A DNA stretch of 64,000 bases from positions 1-64,000 of the forward strand of contig REGQ01000058.1 in assembly GCA_004134985.1 (NCBI GenBank), given 5' to 3'. Position 1 is the first letter of the stretch. Each line of letters opens with the position of its first letter. A program made the position numbers and the translations under genes. Below are positions 52,500 through 61,090 of this stretch, piece after piece. This stretch comes from Paenibacillaceae bacterium (lineage in GTDB: Bacteria > Bacillota > Bacilli > Paenibacillales > Paenibacillaceae). The notes under the pieces were generated by a model that saw only the letters and a program-made list of their open reading frames with translations, had not been told where the DNA came from and ran no database searches.

Positions 52500-54041
52500 T
52501 TACGCATGGGACCCATTATTCAACGCAAATCGCTCCTGCAGTGATCCGGACAATTGACTCAGCTGCCTGATTTCTTCATCAACCTGCGCCGCTGACTCCG
52601 TCTGACTGCCGCATACGGATGAAAGCTGGCGCATCGAGGCCATTCCCTCCTCAATGACCGAGGAAATTTGCGAAATTTCATCAGTCACCGCAGATGAATC
52701 ATCTTTGATTGCGGTAAGCATCTGATTGTTCCGATAAATAAATGCCATAAATTGCTGCATAATTTCTTTCGTCTGCGCAAAATCGGCTGCAAATGCTGCT
52801 GCCTGGCTGACAGACTGTTGAATGACTTGCTGGCCCTGATGAACTTGTGCGGAACTTCGCTCGCTTTCCGTCCGAATCTTCGCTACAATTTCTTCAATTT
52901 CTGCGGCCGCACCACTGCTCTGCTGGGCAAGCTTGCGAATTTCAGCGGCGACTACAGTAAATCCCCTGCCGTGCTCACCTGACCTGGCCGCTTCAATGGA
53001 AGCATTCAAGGCCAGCAGATTCGTCTGGTCTGCCACATGCTGAATCGTGTTCGTCATGCCAAGCGCCCGTGCAGATGCCTGCTCCAAGGTGTACAACGTC
53101 TGCTCAGCTGCGCGAATGGTCAGTGAAATGTTCGTCAACTGCTCAGTCAGTGTCTGTACCTTGGCATGACTTTCAGTTACGACACGTTCAGCGTCCTCCG
53201 TGCTTTCTGTCATTTCTTGCGAAGGATAGAATGCGGTTTGCACCGCAAGGTGAATGCTGCGCAGCTTGCTTTCCATCTGTTCAATGGATTGGGCCTGGTC
53301 ATCAAGCCCGGCAGCAACTTCCCTGAAAGAAGCGCTCATTTCCTGATTCACCCTGACATTTTCCTCTGACCGTCCGGAAATAACACCTGATGCGGAATTG
53401 ATTTGCTGTGACAAAATCTGCACATGATCAAGCAGATGCAACAGATCTGTTTCTTTGCTCTGCTTCTCTTGTTCCAGCTGCCTCGTAATTTTACTTTTGG
53501 AATGAATCTGCAGTATAGTCGCGACCGAGGTTAAAATAAGAAAGACGGCATGAAGCGAAACCATCAGGAAGGAGTAGCTCTCCGTACCGAACACAAGCTG
53601 CGGAAATAGCAAGTAGCCCCCCAAGTGCTGTAGGGCAAATACAAGTGTCATCCATACGATTAATCGAATATTTTCATAGTAGGCAGCGGCCGCAATGACC
53701 ATGAAGATGGAAAAATGAAATTCCACACTCCCCCCGCTCCCGCTGATCATACCAATGCTGGAAAATGTCAAAGCAAAAGTATTCAGCCATGGAATAGACC
53801 TATGCTCCGGGTTTCGGCGAAACCAGTAGTAACCCGTTGCCAATATCACTAGCGGCAGCAGACTGAGCAGGTTCTGTCCCCACAATAGCGCTTCGCTGTA
53901 CGTTAATTCTGTTCCATGTCCATGCCCGGCCATCGTTTCCCTGAAAGGGTCTGCCGTTTTCGTCACGAGAAAAATGACAACATTCAGCGCAGCCGCCGCC
54001 GCTGATAGCCAAAGCATCAAGCGGTTTTTCTTATCTTGCAT
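52500..54041 (-). CDS. Methyl-accepting chemotaxis-type receptor with multi-helix membrane sensor
   Basis: The 513-residue protein has about six membrane helices in residues 8-180 and not the usual two-helix periplasmic sensor. It has no HAMP; a long coiled coil follows with the receptor hairpin [32 protein letters not shown] (residues about 340-375, given in part), the site of CheA/CheW contact. It would sense something in the membrane, such as energy state or a lipophilic ligand. AAAGGTAGTGGTAATGC precedes the ATG. Confidence 0.87.
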   Translation of the reverse strand: MQDKKNRLMLWLSAAAAALNVVIFLVTKTADPFRETMAGHGHGTELTYSEALLWGQNLLSLLPLVILATGYYWFRRNPEHRSIPWLNTFALTFSSIGMISGSGGSVEFHFSIFMVIAAAAYYENIRLIVWMTLVFALQHLGGYLLFPQLVFGTESYSFLMVSLHAVFLILTSVATILQIHSKSKITRQLEQEKQSKETDLLHLLDHVQILSQQINSASGVISGRSEENVRVNQEMSASFREVAAGLDDQAQSIEQMESKLRSIHLAVQTAFYPSQEMTESTEDAERVVTESHAKVQTLTEQLTNISLTIRAAEQTLYTLEQASARALGMTNTIQHVADQTNLLALNASIEAARSGEHGRGFTVVAAEIRKLAQQSSGAAAEIEEIVAKIRTESERSSAQVHQGQQVIQQSVSQAAAFAADFAQTKEIMQQFMAFIYRNNQMLTAIKDDSSAVTDEISQISSVIEEGMASMRQLSSVCGSQTESAAQVDEEIRQLSQLSGSLQERFALNNGSHA

Positions 54042-54271
54042 GCATTACCACTACCTTTCTTCCCTAACACAACTTGTCTCTCAGACTTTTTTACTATATC
54101 ACCTCAATCTCAACCAAATCTGAAACTTATAATCGGGTTTTCCTACAATGTGTGGTTGGCTCTAAATGAATGAAGTTGTATTCGGGGAATATCCAAGTTC
54201 AGCACTTGAAAATGGTTGCAGACTTTGCGAACAAACTTTATAATCGTCTTAAAAGCCATGTGGAGGATTTA

Positions 54272-54862
54272 ATGAATTCCAAACAAGATCAATCTAAAAT
54301 TAGAATAATTGAAGCAGCCAGAGTTTGCTTTGCCCGCAATGGCTATGATGGCACCTCCATCCGGCAAATCTGCGAGATGGCTGACGCGAATTTGGCACTT
54401 GTATCTTATTATTATGGTTCCAAGGAGAAGTTGTATTTGGCTGTAATTGAGCGTTTCAGCCAGGAAGCGAACGAGAAATTCGATGGGGGGGCCTTTACAA
54501 AGCCGGAGGATGCTTTAAAGGATTTCATCCATACTTTTCTAAGCATGCGAAAACAGGACGCGCAATTCCATATGCTGCTGCGGTACGAACTTTCTTCGAA
54601 AAGCCCTCGCAAAGCAACGATGGATCAAATTTTCGCCCCTTATCTCACCTATATTCGGCGTATTCTTACTGAGGGAAAGGACAGCGGTGTTTTTCATTAT
54701 GAATCGCTGGACTTAGTGCTCACCCACATTTTATCCATTTTGGCCTACCCGGCATATGATTCGCTGCTGCTAGCAAGTTATGAGGATCATCAGCTCTCCA
54801 CGGAGGCCGAAATCTTGCAAACAACCCGCTTTATTTTTGCAGGCCTGTCCGCTTCAATTTGA
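54272..54862 (+). CDS. TetR-family regulator
   Basis: The 196-residue protein starts at the ATG after GTGGAGGATTTA; a frame from 54170 gives an untypical 34-residue extension. The N-terminal helix-turn-helix is in GYDGTSIRQICEMADANLALVSYYYGSKEKLY (residues about 22-55, given in part), and the C-terminal ligand domain follows. No target gene adjoins it, so its regulon and ligand are unknown. Confidence 0.86.
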   Translation: MNSKQDQSKIRIIEAARVCFARNGYDGTSIRQICEMADANLALVSYYYGSKEKLYLAVIERFSQEANEKFDGGAFTKPEDALKDFIHTFLSMRKQDAQFHMLLRYELSSKSPRKATMDQIFAPYLTYIRRILTEGKDSGVFHYESLDLVLTHILSILAYPAYDSLLLASYEDHQLSTEAEILQTTRFIFAGLSASI

Positions 54863-54913
54863 GCTTCCGGCTGGTAGCAAGCCATGTTTGAGCACAATGA
54901 GATTATTTTATTC

Positions 54914-54982
54914 CATGACTTATGCACCACACCACTTCATCTACTACACTTCCAATTTGCGGCTTTAACTGCATAAGTCATG
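54914..54982. repeat. 13-bp inverted repeat with a 43-base loop
   Basis: CATGACTTATGCA at 54914-54926 matches its complement at 54970-54982. It lies between convergent genes (the TetR gene and the small 54997 gene) and may help end transcription. No T-run is visible. Confidence 0.5.
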
Positions 54983-54996
54983 TCAATGTCATGACA

Positions 54997-55248
54997 CTAC
55001 CCGTTCCTGAACAATTCCTTCAGCACATCCAATGCATCATCTTTACTGAAATCGGAACGATATAAATTTTTTAAGGCGTCATCAATTACCTCTACTTTTC
55101 GGTCAATCCCTGCTTTTTCCTCCAGTTTGGTTTCTGGCATATTTTTCTTAATTTCCATCAAGCTTTTTCTTCTCATGTGGAGTTCCTTAATTAAATAGGA
55201 AGTATCATCTTGTGACAACCTGGGAAACTTCACGAATATTTTTCTCAA
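54997..55248 (-). CDS. Small helical protein of unknown function
   Basis: This 83-residue basic protein starts at a TTG with AGCGGAGA directly before it; GTG or TTG codons a few residues further on are alternatives. It has mostly helical character (KELHMRRKSLMEIKKNM, EVIDDALKNLYRSDFSKDDALDVLKEL) and no known motif. Support for it being real comes from the promoter at 55328-55356, which is almost the same as that of the surface-protein gene at 63808. It may belong to the same regulon. Confidence 0.5.
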   Translation of the reverse strand: MRKIFVKFPRLSQDDTSYLIKELHMRRKSLMEIKKNMPETKLEEKAGIDRKVEVIDDALKNLYRSDFSKDDALDVLKELFRNG

Positions 55249-55327
55249 TCTCCGCTTCGTAAAAATACGAACTCTACCTCATTTCTCCACTAGTTGTCGG
55301 CGCCAGCAATCATCGTTTTAAAACAAA

Positions 55328-55356
55328 AGTATAAAACATAAGTTTAAACTTTACAA
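55328..55356 (-). promoter_or_regulatory. Promoter shared with the surface-protein gene, copy 1
   Basis: On the minus strand TTGTAA (55351-55356), 17 bases, TATACT (55328-55333). The stretch TTTAAACT-N2-TGTTTTATACTT-N-TGTTTA is common to this site and 63936-63964. It precedes the 54997 gene. Confidence 0.7.
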
Positions 55357-55440
55357 TAAAAAGGGAAGAGATTTGCACAAGCTAAGACGGTGTGTATCCC
55401 TTCATAATAGATGTTTGATGAACGATATGGTTAATGACAG

Positions 55441-55830
55441 CTATGCTCGCAATAAATCAAGAAGTGCAAAGTGATTTCTAAGCTTGGCCTTCATAATTGC
55501 TTCGTGAAACGGTTTTGTCATAAAATCAATCGCACCGGCCTCGATGCCCATCTCTTCATCTTCCTCATGCTCTAAAAAAGTAATGAAAATAACGGGAATC
55601 ACCATCGTTTCCCGATTGCGCTTCAGTCGCCTGCACACCTCATAACCGTCCATTCCAGGCATCATCACATCCAACAAAATTAAATCGGGCCGCATTCGCA
55701 TGGCCATTTCAATGCCCTGCTCCCCCCTGCTCGCATATAGGAGCTCGTATTCCTCCCCCAGCATTGCTTGAAACAACGCAATCGTAACTGCACTATCATC
55801 AATAACCAGAATCGTGTGTCGATGTCTCAA
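55441..55830 (-). CDS. Stand-alone receiver (CheY-like) protein
   Basis: This protein of about 129 residues is a single receiver domain with the acidic pair in VIDDSA, the phospho-acceptor Asp in LILLDVMMPGMDGYE and the Lys in DFMTKPFHE. It has no output domain. I start at the TTG nine bases after AAAGGTGGGG. It is the third gene of a kinase/HPt/receiver row and probably the end of that phosphorelay. Confidence 0.87.
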   Translation of the reverse strand: MRHRHTILVIDDSAVTIALFQAMLGEEYELLYASRGEQGIEMAMRMRPDLILLDVMMPGMDGYEVCRRLKRNRETMVIPVIFITFLEHEEDEEMGIEAGAIDFMTKPFHEAIMKAKLRNHFALLDLLRA

Positions 55831-55857
55831 GATTATGATCCCCACCTTTGTATAATG

Positions 55858-56217
55858 TCAGGAGGATGTCGTTTCGGATGCGCGGTCACTTTCCAGCAAC
55901 ACGCTTCTAATCTGATGGCTCGTATTGTCCATTAATACGGCCAGCCATTCTATTTTCTCATTAATTTGCTGCATTTCTTGTTTATTGATGAAGTGTTCAA
56001 GCTCCTCCGCACATTGAAAAAGTGCGGGGATGACCAGGTTGCTTGCCGCACCTTTTAGACCATGTAACTGCCGCTTCACCGTAGAGTAATCCCCTTGATT
56101 GACGCTTTTTTTAATTTGTCTGGCAATATCCGAATATTCACCTAAAAAAACTTGGTAAACTTGATATGCTCGTGCCTTATTTCCACGCAGACGATTTAAA
56201 AAAGCATCTGAATCCAT
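55858..56217 (-). CDS. Stand-alone histidine phosphotransfer (HPt) protein
   Basis: The 119-residue protein is an HPt four-helix bundle with the phospho-accepting His in KRQLHGLKGAASNL (about residue 53). It starts four bases after the stop of the hybrid kinase gene and is followed closely by the receiver gene. It would shuttle phosphate from the kinase receiver to the stand-alone receiver. Confidence 0.87.
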   Translation of the reverse strand: MDSDAFLNRLRGNKARAYQVYQVFLGEYSDIARQIKKSVNQGDYSTVKRQLHGLKGAASNLVIPALFQCAEELEHFINKQEMQQINEKIEWLAVLMDNTSHQIRSVLLESDRASETTSS

Positions 56218-56221
56218 CTCA

Positions 56222-58228
56222 TTATTCTCCCCCTTTTTTCACCCAATTTGTTATTTTTAAAAGGAGTTGTTCAGGCTCGACCGCCTTTGACAAATAATCA
56301 TTCATCCCTGCAGCAAGGCATTGTTCTTGTTCGGATTGTGAATCGGATGCGGAATAAGCAATAATCGGCACCGTCACCCCTTGAGCACGCATGCGCGCCG
56401 CCGTTTCCAAACCGCTGATGCCAGGCAATTGCAAATCCATTATGACAATAGATTGAGTCGCCAAAGACGGGTCCATAACGATGTTTATGGCCTCAAATCC
56501 ATCGGACACAGATACAACCTGCGCCAAATGAGCTGTCAGTATTTCCTCAATCACCAGACGATTCAACTCATTATCTTCCACCAGCAAAATCGCAATGTTC
56601 TCAAGCGAGATTGGAGGTGTGTGCCGCTTATACTCCCCAGAACGCTTCACATTTGAAGGCTCAATTAGTAAAACTTCGTGTATCGCTTCTAAAAGAATTG
56701 AACTTCTTAGCGGTTTTTCAAGAATATAATCAGACCTATATAAAAAATCACATTTTGTCAAATCATCCCGATGTAGACAGTCTATCATGGTAATGAATGT
56801 CATACAACATGCTATAGAACTATTTCGAAAGACCTCTGAAAAGGCATGGTTGTTACTTTTGTCAGTGTCCCAATCCATAATAACGATGTCATATATGACT
56901 TTTGAATCGTTCGAATATGGCAAAGTATTAATTATTGCCTTGCTGTTCAAACCCGCAATCAGTTCGCTGACGCTTGCGATGGCTGTAACTTCATATTGTG
57001 GTTGCTGCAGCGTCTCGCTAATGAGCTGCTGACGTACATTGCTTTGGTCGATGACAAGCACACGATAAGGAGATGAACCGGGAATGTTATGTATAGCTTC
57101 CGTCTGACGAGCAGCTCCCAGCACAGCGGTAAAGGTAAAGATGCTCCCTGATCCAGGCTCGCTCTGCACTTCCAGAACGCCTTGCATTTGCTCCACAAGC
57201 TGCTTGCATATGACCAGCCCAAGTCCGCTTCCGCCAGCCAACCGTGAAGTAGAAGCAGCAGCCTGAGCAAAAGGTTGAAAAATTCGCAACTGCTGCTCCA
57301 GGCTTAACCCAATTCCCTGATCGGCAACCGAAATTTGCAGTGTATGCTCCCCATTTGATCTTCCCGCTGGAGCCAGTCCTGTCCGAACGCTTATCTTGCT
57401 GGAAGGTCCAGAAAACTTGATCGCGTTGTGAAGAAGATTAACCAACACTTGAGAAAGCCGGAATGAATCACCAACCAAAGATTGCGGGATGTCAGGAGAA
57501 TGTTCCACCTGAATATTAATCTGCTTCTCTAAAGCTGCATGCGACACAACATCCAACGCTTGTGACAGCATCGCATCAAATTGAAATTCGGCCTTCACCA
57601 ACTCCATTTTTCCTGCTTGCAGCTTGGAAAAGTCAAGCACTTGATCAACCACCGACAGCATAAACTGCGAGCTCGCCTGCAGTTGCTGCACGTACAGCTG
57701 CTGCTGATCCGACAGGTTCGTGTTGGCCAACAGATGATGCAGGCCATTGATCGCCTGCACAGGCGTCCGCACCTCATGATACAGCTGCGCCCAGAAGGCA
57801 TCCCGGGTATGGAGTGCCTCTTCAAGCGCCTGCTCCCTCTCCTTGTAAACCGTAATATCCTGGATGAATCCGAAAACTTCCGGTGAACCCTCTTCCCTTT
57901 CCCCTCCCCGGGTACAATGAATTTCTCCATACAACTGTGCACTTCTGTCGTGTACAACCACTTCAAACTCAAAGACAGCTTTGCCCTCCAGAAAGGCATG
58001 TTTCACTTTTCTAATAAAATGTAAACGGTCGGATCGTTTCAACAAACGGAGCAATGTTGTGAGGCGGGGCGGTCTGCTGCCGCTAACTGTGCCAAGAAGC
58101 TCGTTAAGCTGTGCCGATGGACAAAGAATTCGTCTATCCGTGTCCCAACTCCAGCTGGCGATGCGCGCTGTCTGGTGCCATTGTTCCACATGCCTGTTAC
58201 GATGATAATTCAATTGTGTTCGTTCCAC
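56222..58228 (-). CDS. Hybrid histidine kinase with PAS and two receivers
   Basis: This protein of about 668 residues starts at a GTG after GGAGGAATGCA. It has a PAS-like domain (about 20-125), HisKA with the His in WAQLYHEVRTPVQAING, an HATPase domain (NLLHNAIKFS, DQGIGLS, GSGLGLVICKQL), a degenerate receiver (VIDQSN, MDWDTD) and an intact receiver (LLVEDNELN, VIMDLQLPGISG, Lys in DYLSKAVEP). There is no membrane segment, so it is cytoplasmic. It lies 75 bases after the sortase gene with no clear terminator between, so it may be on the same transcript. Confidence 0.88.
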   Translation of the reverse strand: MERTQLNYHRNRHVEQWHQTARIASWSWDTDRRILCPSAQLNELLGTVSGSRPPRLTTLLRLLKRSDRLHFIRKVKHAFLEGKAVFEFEVVVHDRSAQLYGEIHCTRGGEREEGSPEVFGFIQDITVYKEREQALEEALHTRDAFWAQLYHEVRTPVQAINGLHHLLANTNLSDQQQLYVQQLQASSQFMLSVVDQVLDFSKLQAGKMELVKAEFQFDAMLSQALDVVSHAALEKQINIQVEHSPDIPQSLVGDSFRLSQVLVNLLHNAIKFSGPSSKISVRTGLAPAGRSNGEHTLQISVADQGIGLSLEQQLRIFQPFAQAAASTSRLAGGSGLGLVICKQLVEQMQGVLEVQSEPGSGSIFTFTAVLGAARQTEAIHNIPGSSPYRVLVIDQSNVRQQLISETLQQPQYEVTAIASVSELIAGLNSKAIINTLPYSNDSKVIYDIVIMDWDTDKSNNHAFSEVFRNSSIACCMTFITMIDCLHRDDLTKCDFLYRSDYILEKPLRSSILLEAIHEVLLIEPSNVKRSGEYKRHTPPISLENIAILLVEDNELNRLVIEEILTAHLAQVVSVSDGFEAINIVMDPSLATQSIVIMDLQLPGISGLETAARMRAQGVTVPIIAYSASDSQSEQEQCLAAGMNDYLSKAVEPEQLLLKITNWVKKGGE

Positions 58229-58302
58229 TGCATTCCTCCAAAAATAATGTGAACCTGCATATAACCTTTGTCTGCAAGGGTTAGGAGCCACCGTCTGCCC
58301 AC

Positions 58303-58929
58303 TTACATCATTTTTTCTTTTGACTCGGAATTATGGGGGTAAGCATAAAAAATATAACGTTCGGGAGCGTTTCCTAAATAACGAAAAGGATAGCAGGTAG
58401 ATATGGTCAACACTTCTTCTCCCATCTTTCTTATTACTGTTGTATCCTCTTTATCGACAATCTCTGTCGCTTTTATTACATATTCAAATGATCCATAAGG
58501 CATATTTACGACAAATAGATCGCCCAGTTCAAGTTGGCCAAACTTCCTGAACACCGTGTCCCGATGACCGGATAACAATATTTGTTCATTATCAAGCGGA
58601 AATGCTGTTGATTTGAAATGCCCCACTCCCTGCGCAAGCGTCTCGTCATCCGTGCCCTCCAGAATAGGAAGCTTCTCGTTCAGTTTCGGAATCTCCAACG
58701 TACCGATTACTTCATTGTCCCGGGCTTTGAACTGTGCTCTGGCTTGAGCCATGTCCTGTTCCAGGACCAATTGCTCATTATAAAGCGGATCGTTGCGGAT
58801 CGATAATATACGCTCGGCATCCCGCAAATTTTGGTTGATCTTATTATTTTGATAAATCAATGTGCAAAAACAATAGATTAGCAGACAGACGCCTATGAAA
58901 AAGAGCAGTGTGCTAAATTTCTTTAGCAT
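58303..58929 (-). CDS. Class D-like sortase
   Basis: The 208-residue protein has an N-terminal membrane segment (about 8-27) and the sortase barrel with the catalytic His in LLSGHRDTVF, Cys in LTISTCYPF and Arg in PERYIFYA. The order and spacing match class D (SrtC/YhcS-type) sortases, which cleave LPNTA-like signals. The surface protein encoded 2.2 kb upstream ends in LPNTS and is the obvious substrate. Its start lies inside the end of the 58913 gene. Confidence 0.9.
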   Translation of the reverse strand: MLKKFSTLLFFIGVCLLIYCFCTLIYQNNKINQNLRDAERILSIRNDPLYNEQLVLEQDMAQARAQFKARDNEVIGTLEIPKLNEKLPILEGTDDETLAQGVGHFKSTAFPLDNEQILLSGHRDTVFRKFGQLELGDLFVVNMPYGSFEYVIKATEIVDKEDTTVIRKMGEEVLTISTCYPFRYLGNAPERYIFYAYPHNSESKEKMM

Positions 58930-60652
58930 ATTGCTCCTCCTTTACCTGAACTGCTGCCTGTTCATGATGAAGAAACTCATGATAATAGCTGCAGTAACCG
59001 GAAATATTATGTTCCACGTCATCAATTCTGCTCCGAAAGGAATGGTGACGGATATAAAACGACCCTGTTATTTTGGCTGGAGCTTTGAAATACATCGCTA
59101 CTTCAGGGAAGAAGAAACCGTTGAGCTGATGTTCCAAACGATGTGAAATGGCTTTGTTAAGTTTATCGGTATCGAAACCATCCAGCAGCGCTGTCATTTG
59201 CCGTGACGTTATATTATTAATCATTTTATGAGAAGCCATCAATAGCTCAAGAAAGGTCGGATACGTTGTATCCCGATCGATAATAAAGTTCAGCTTGTCC
59301 CTGACATTGCGCAGCCCAAATGTAAAATAGTCTGCCTCCGGCTTGTATTGGGTCAACTCATTGGTGCAGTAGCTTAGCCAGTGGTCATGGTGCTTCCAAT
59401 AGTTATGCTTCATAAAATACGCAAATGCCCGCTCGACGACAGCCAGCCACTTCGGATCACGGGTAACCGCATACAGACGAATTAATGCAAACGCAGCTTC
59501 CCCATCATAATAAATAATTCTGAAGGTTTCCTTTACAGTGAGGTCCGGGTAACGCAGCACATGAACAAATCCCCCGGTCTCAACATTCTGCATTGCGGCA
59601 ATGCCGCTGGCAAGCAGATTCATAAGTTGAACATATTGATCGGTTTGAAACACTGTACTGTACTTCGCCAATGCGAGAATAGCCGCGGCATTGGCCCCCA
59701 GCTTAATCTCTTGATCATTTTCCCAATCGACGACATAGGCCCGCTGCTCCTCATTTGTCCGGCTGCTATAGATTATCCCTTCCTCTAGCAAGTAGCGGAT
59801 CGCCTGATCAATGCTGGCGGCCAGCCGAGCGCTGCGTGTAATTTCATAAGCTTCGATCATCGAATAAATCGTACTGGCATGTCTCAACATGTTGTACCAG
59901 GGAATTTTTTTATCAAAGCTGGGAAAATAGCCATAGATAAACTTCCCGTTATCATCAACCTGCCTCGCCAAGTAGCTGGAAGCCTCATCGATGATTTGGT
60001 ACAGCAGTTGTTTGTCTATTCGGTCAACTTTTCTGCGTCCATTGTTTAACGATCCATTATGAAGTTCATAAAGTGCTGTATCATAGAAGTAACTGATTGT
60101 CGTAAACTGATACACATCGCGCTGTGGAAGAGCGCCAAGTACTTGCTTAGAGCACCGATTTTTTGCAAGATAGCGGTTAATGTGATTTACATTCCACTCA
60201 ATCTGTGAGGTTTGTTCATTTCTGGTCACAAACACATTGGCATTGATTTCTTGTTCAAGGAATGCGCAATTAAACTGGCTGTCCAGTGATAATCCTTTGC
60301 GGCAATAGTTTTTACGAGTCGTTCCATAGGTGCCAAGCCATTGCTCGCTGGAGCATGCTTCAATTTCATTGACAAGATCAGCCTTTAGCCATACGTTGTT
60401 CCAATGTCTTTCCTTCATATAACTGTTGGCTTTATTCATCGCATTTAGCCATCCCGACTCCGGGCTATTTCCGATCCCGCAGAACACAACGGCGCGCTCT
60501 TCCCCGCTGCTTATGGATAAAAACAACACATACTTTGGCTTTCTGCCGAAAAAAGAGTGCATATTCACCGTTGTCTCCTCTGCTCGCGCAAGCAGTGCTT
60601 CCTTTACAATAGCCGCCTTGTATTGAAATTCCTTCAGTGTATGCTGTTCCAT
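58913..60652 (-). CDS. Unrecognised 579-residue protein, alpha/alpha-barrel-like
   Basis: I do not recognise this family. An N-terminal 150-residue part precedes a helical domain with repeating helix pairs and aromatic turns (KLGANAAAILALAKYS, DGEAAFALIRLYAVTRDPKWL, AFAYFMKHNYWKHHDHW), which resembles the alpha/alpha barrels of glycoside hydrolases and epimerases. There is no signal peptide or membrane segment, so it acts in the cytoplasm. It overlaps the sortase gene by 17 bases and lies downstream of the surface-protein gene. A role in modifying that protein or wall polymer is a guess. Confidence 0.7.
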   Translation of the reverse strand: MEQHTLKEFQYKAAIVKEALLARAEETTVNMHSFFGRKPKYVLFLSISSGEERAVVFCGIGNSPESGWLNAMNKANSYMKERHWNNVWLKADLVNEIEACSSEQWLGTYGTTRKNYCRKGLSLDSQFNCAFLEQEINANVFVTRNEQTSQIEWNVNHINRYLAKNRCSKQVLGALPQRDVYQFTTISYFYDTALYELHNGSLNNGRRKVDRIDKQLLYQIIDEASSYLARQVDDNGKFIYGYFPSFDKKIPWYNMLRHASTIYSMIEAYEITRSARLAASIDQAIRYLLEEGIIYSSRTNEEQRAYVVDWENDQEIKLGANAAAILALAKYSTVFQTDQYVQLMNLLASGIAAMQNVETGGFVHVLRYPDLTVKETFRIIYYDGEAAFALIRLYAVTRDPKWLAVVERAFAYFMKHNYWKHHDHWLSYCTNELTQYKPEADYFTFGLRNVRDKLNFIIDRDTTYPTFLELLMASHKMINNITSRQMTALLDGFDTDKLNKAISHRLEHQLNGFFFPEVAMYFKAPAKITGSFYIRHHSFRSRIDDVEHNISGYCSYYHEFLHHEQAAVQVKEEQYAKEI

Positions 60653-61090
60653 TCAATCCCCCCGTTCGAAATAAGCAAATCAAATACACGCATCACCCGT
60701 GTTTGACGAGTTTTCCTTTCCATTAGATCCCGAATGTGAGAGCACTTATTCACCGGATTTGCTGGCAAACCCGGTGAATAAGTGCATTTTCTAGCTTATA
60801 TCGTTTTCCATATAAGTTGTTCGCAAGAGAAACGATCCAATTTCGCAAGAGCAGGGAACAAATGTTGTATTTCTTACAACAATCCAAAAGAATGGCCGCG
60901 ACAAAAGTGGAATTGTTGTATAAACTACATGATTTTACCTGAATTGCGTCATTTCACTTAACATTTATTGTATAATGTGCAGCAATTCCACGTAAATCGT
61001 TAAATACGCCCGGATAAGTTGTAGAAAATACAACAATTTATCCTCTATGGTAGTTTCTTTCGTTCAACTTATATCGATAGGCTTGAATGG
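60653..61090. promoter_or_regulatory. Intergenic region with hairpin and GTTGTA-N5-TACAAC dyads
   Basis: A 15-bp stem, 60742-60756 with 60771-60785, has no T-run. GTTGTA-N5-TACAAC occurs exactly at 60864-60880 and 61018-61034, and with two mismatches at 60915-60931. These look like operator sites over the promoter of the 58913 gene or the end of the surface-protein gene. Confidence 0.55.

Noticed and set aside
54170-54271. N-terminal extension of the TetR regulator
   Set aside because: The internal ATG at 54272 has a strong ribosome binding site and gives a normal TetR length.
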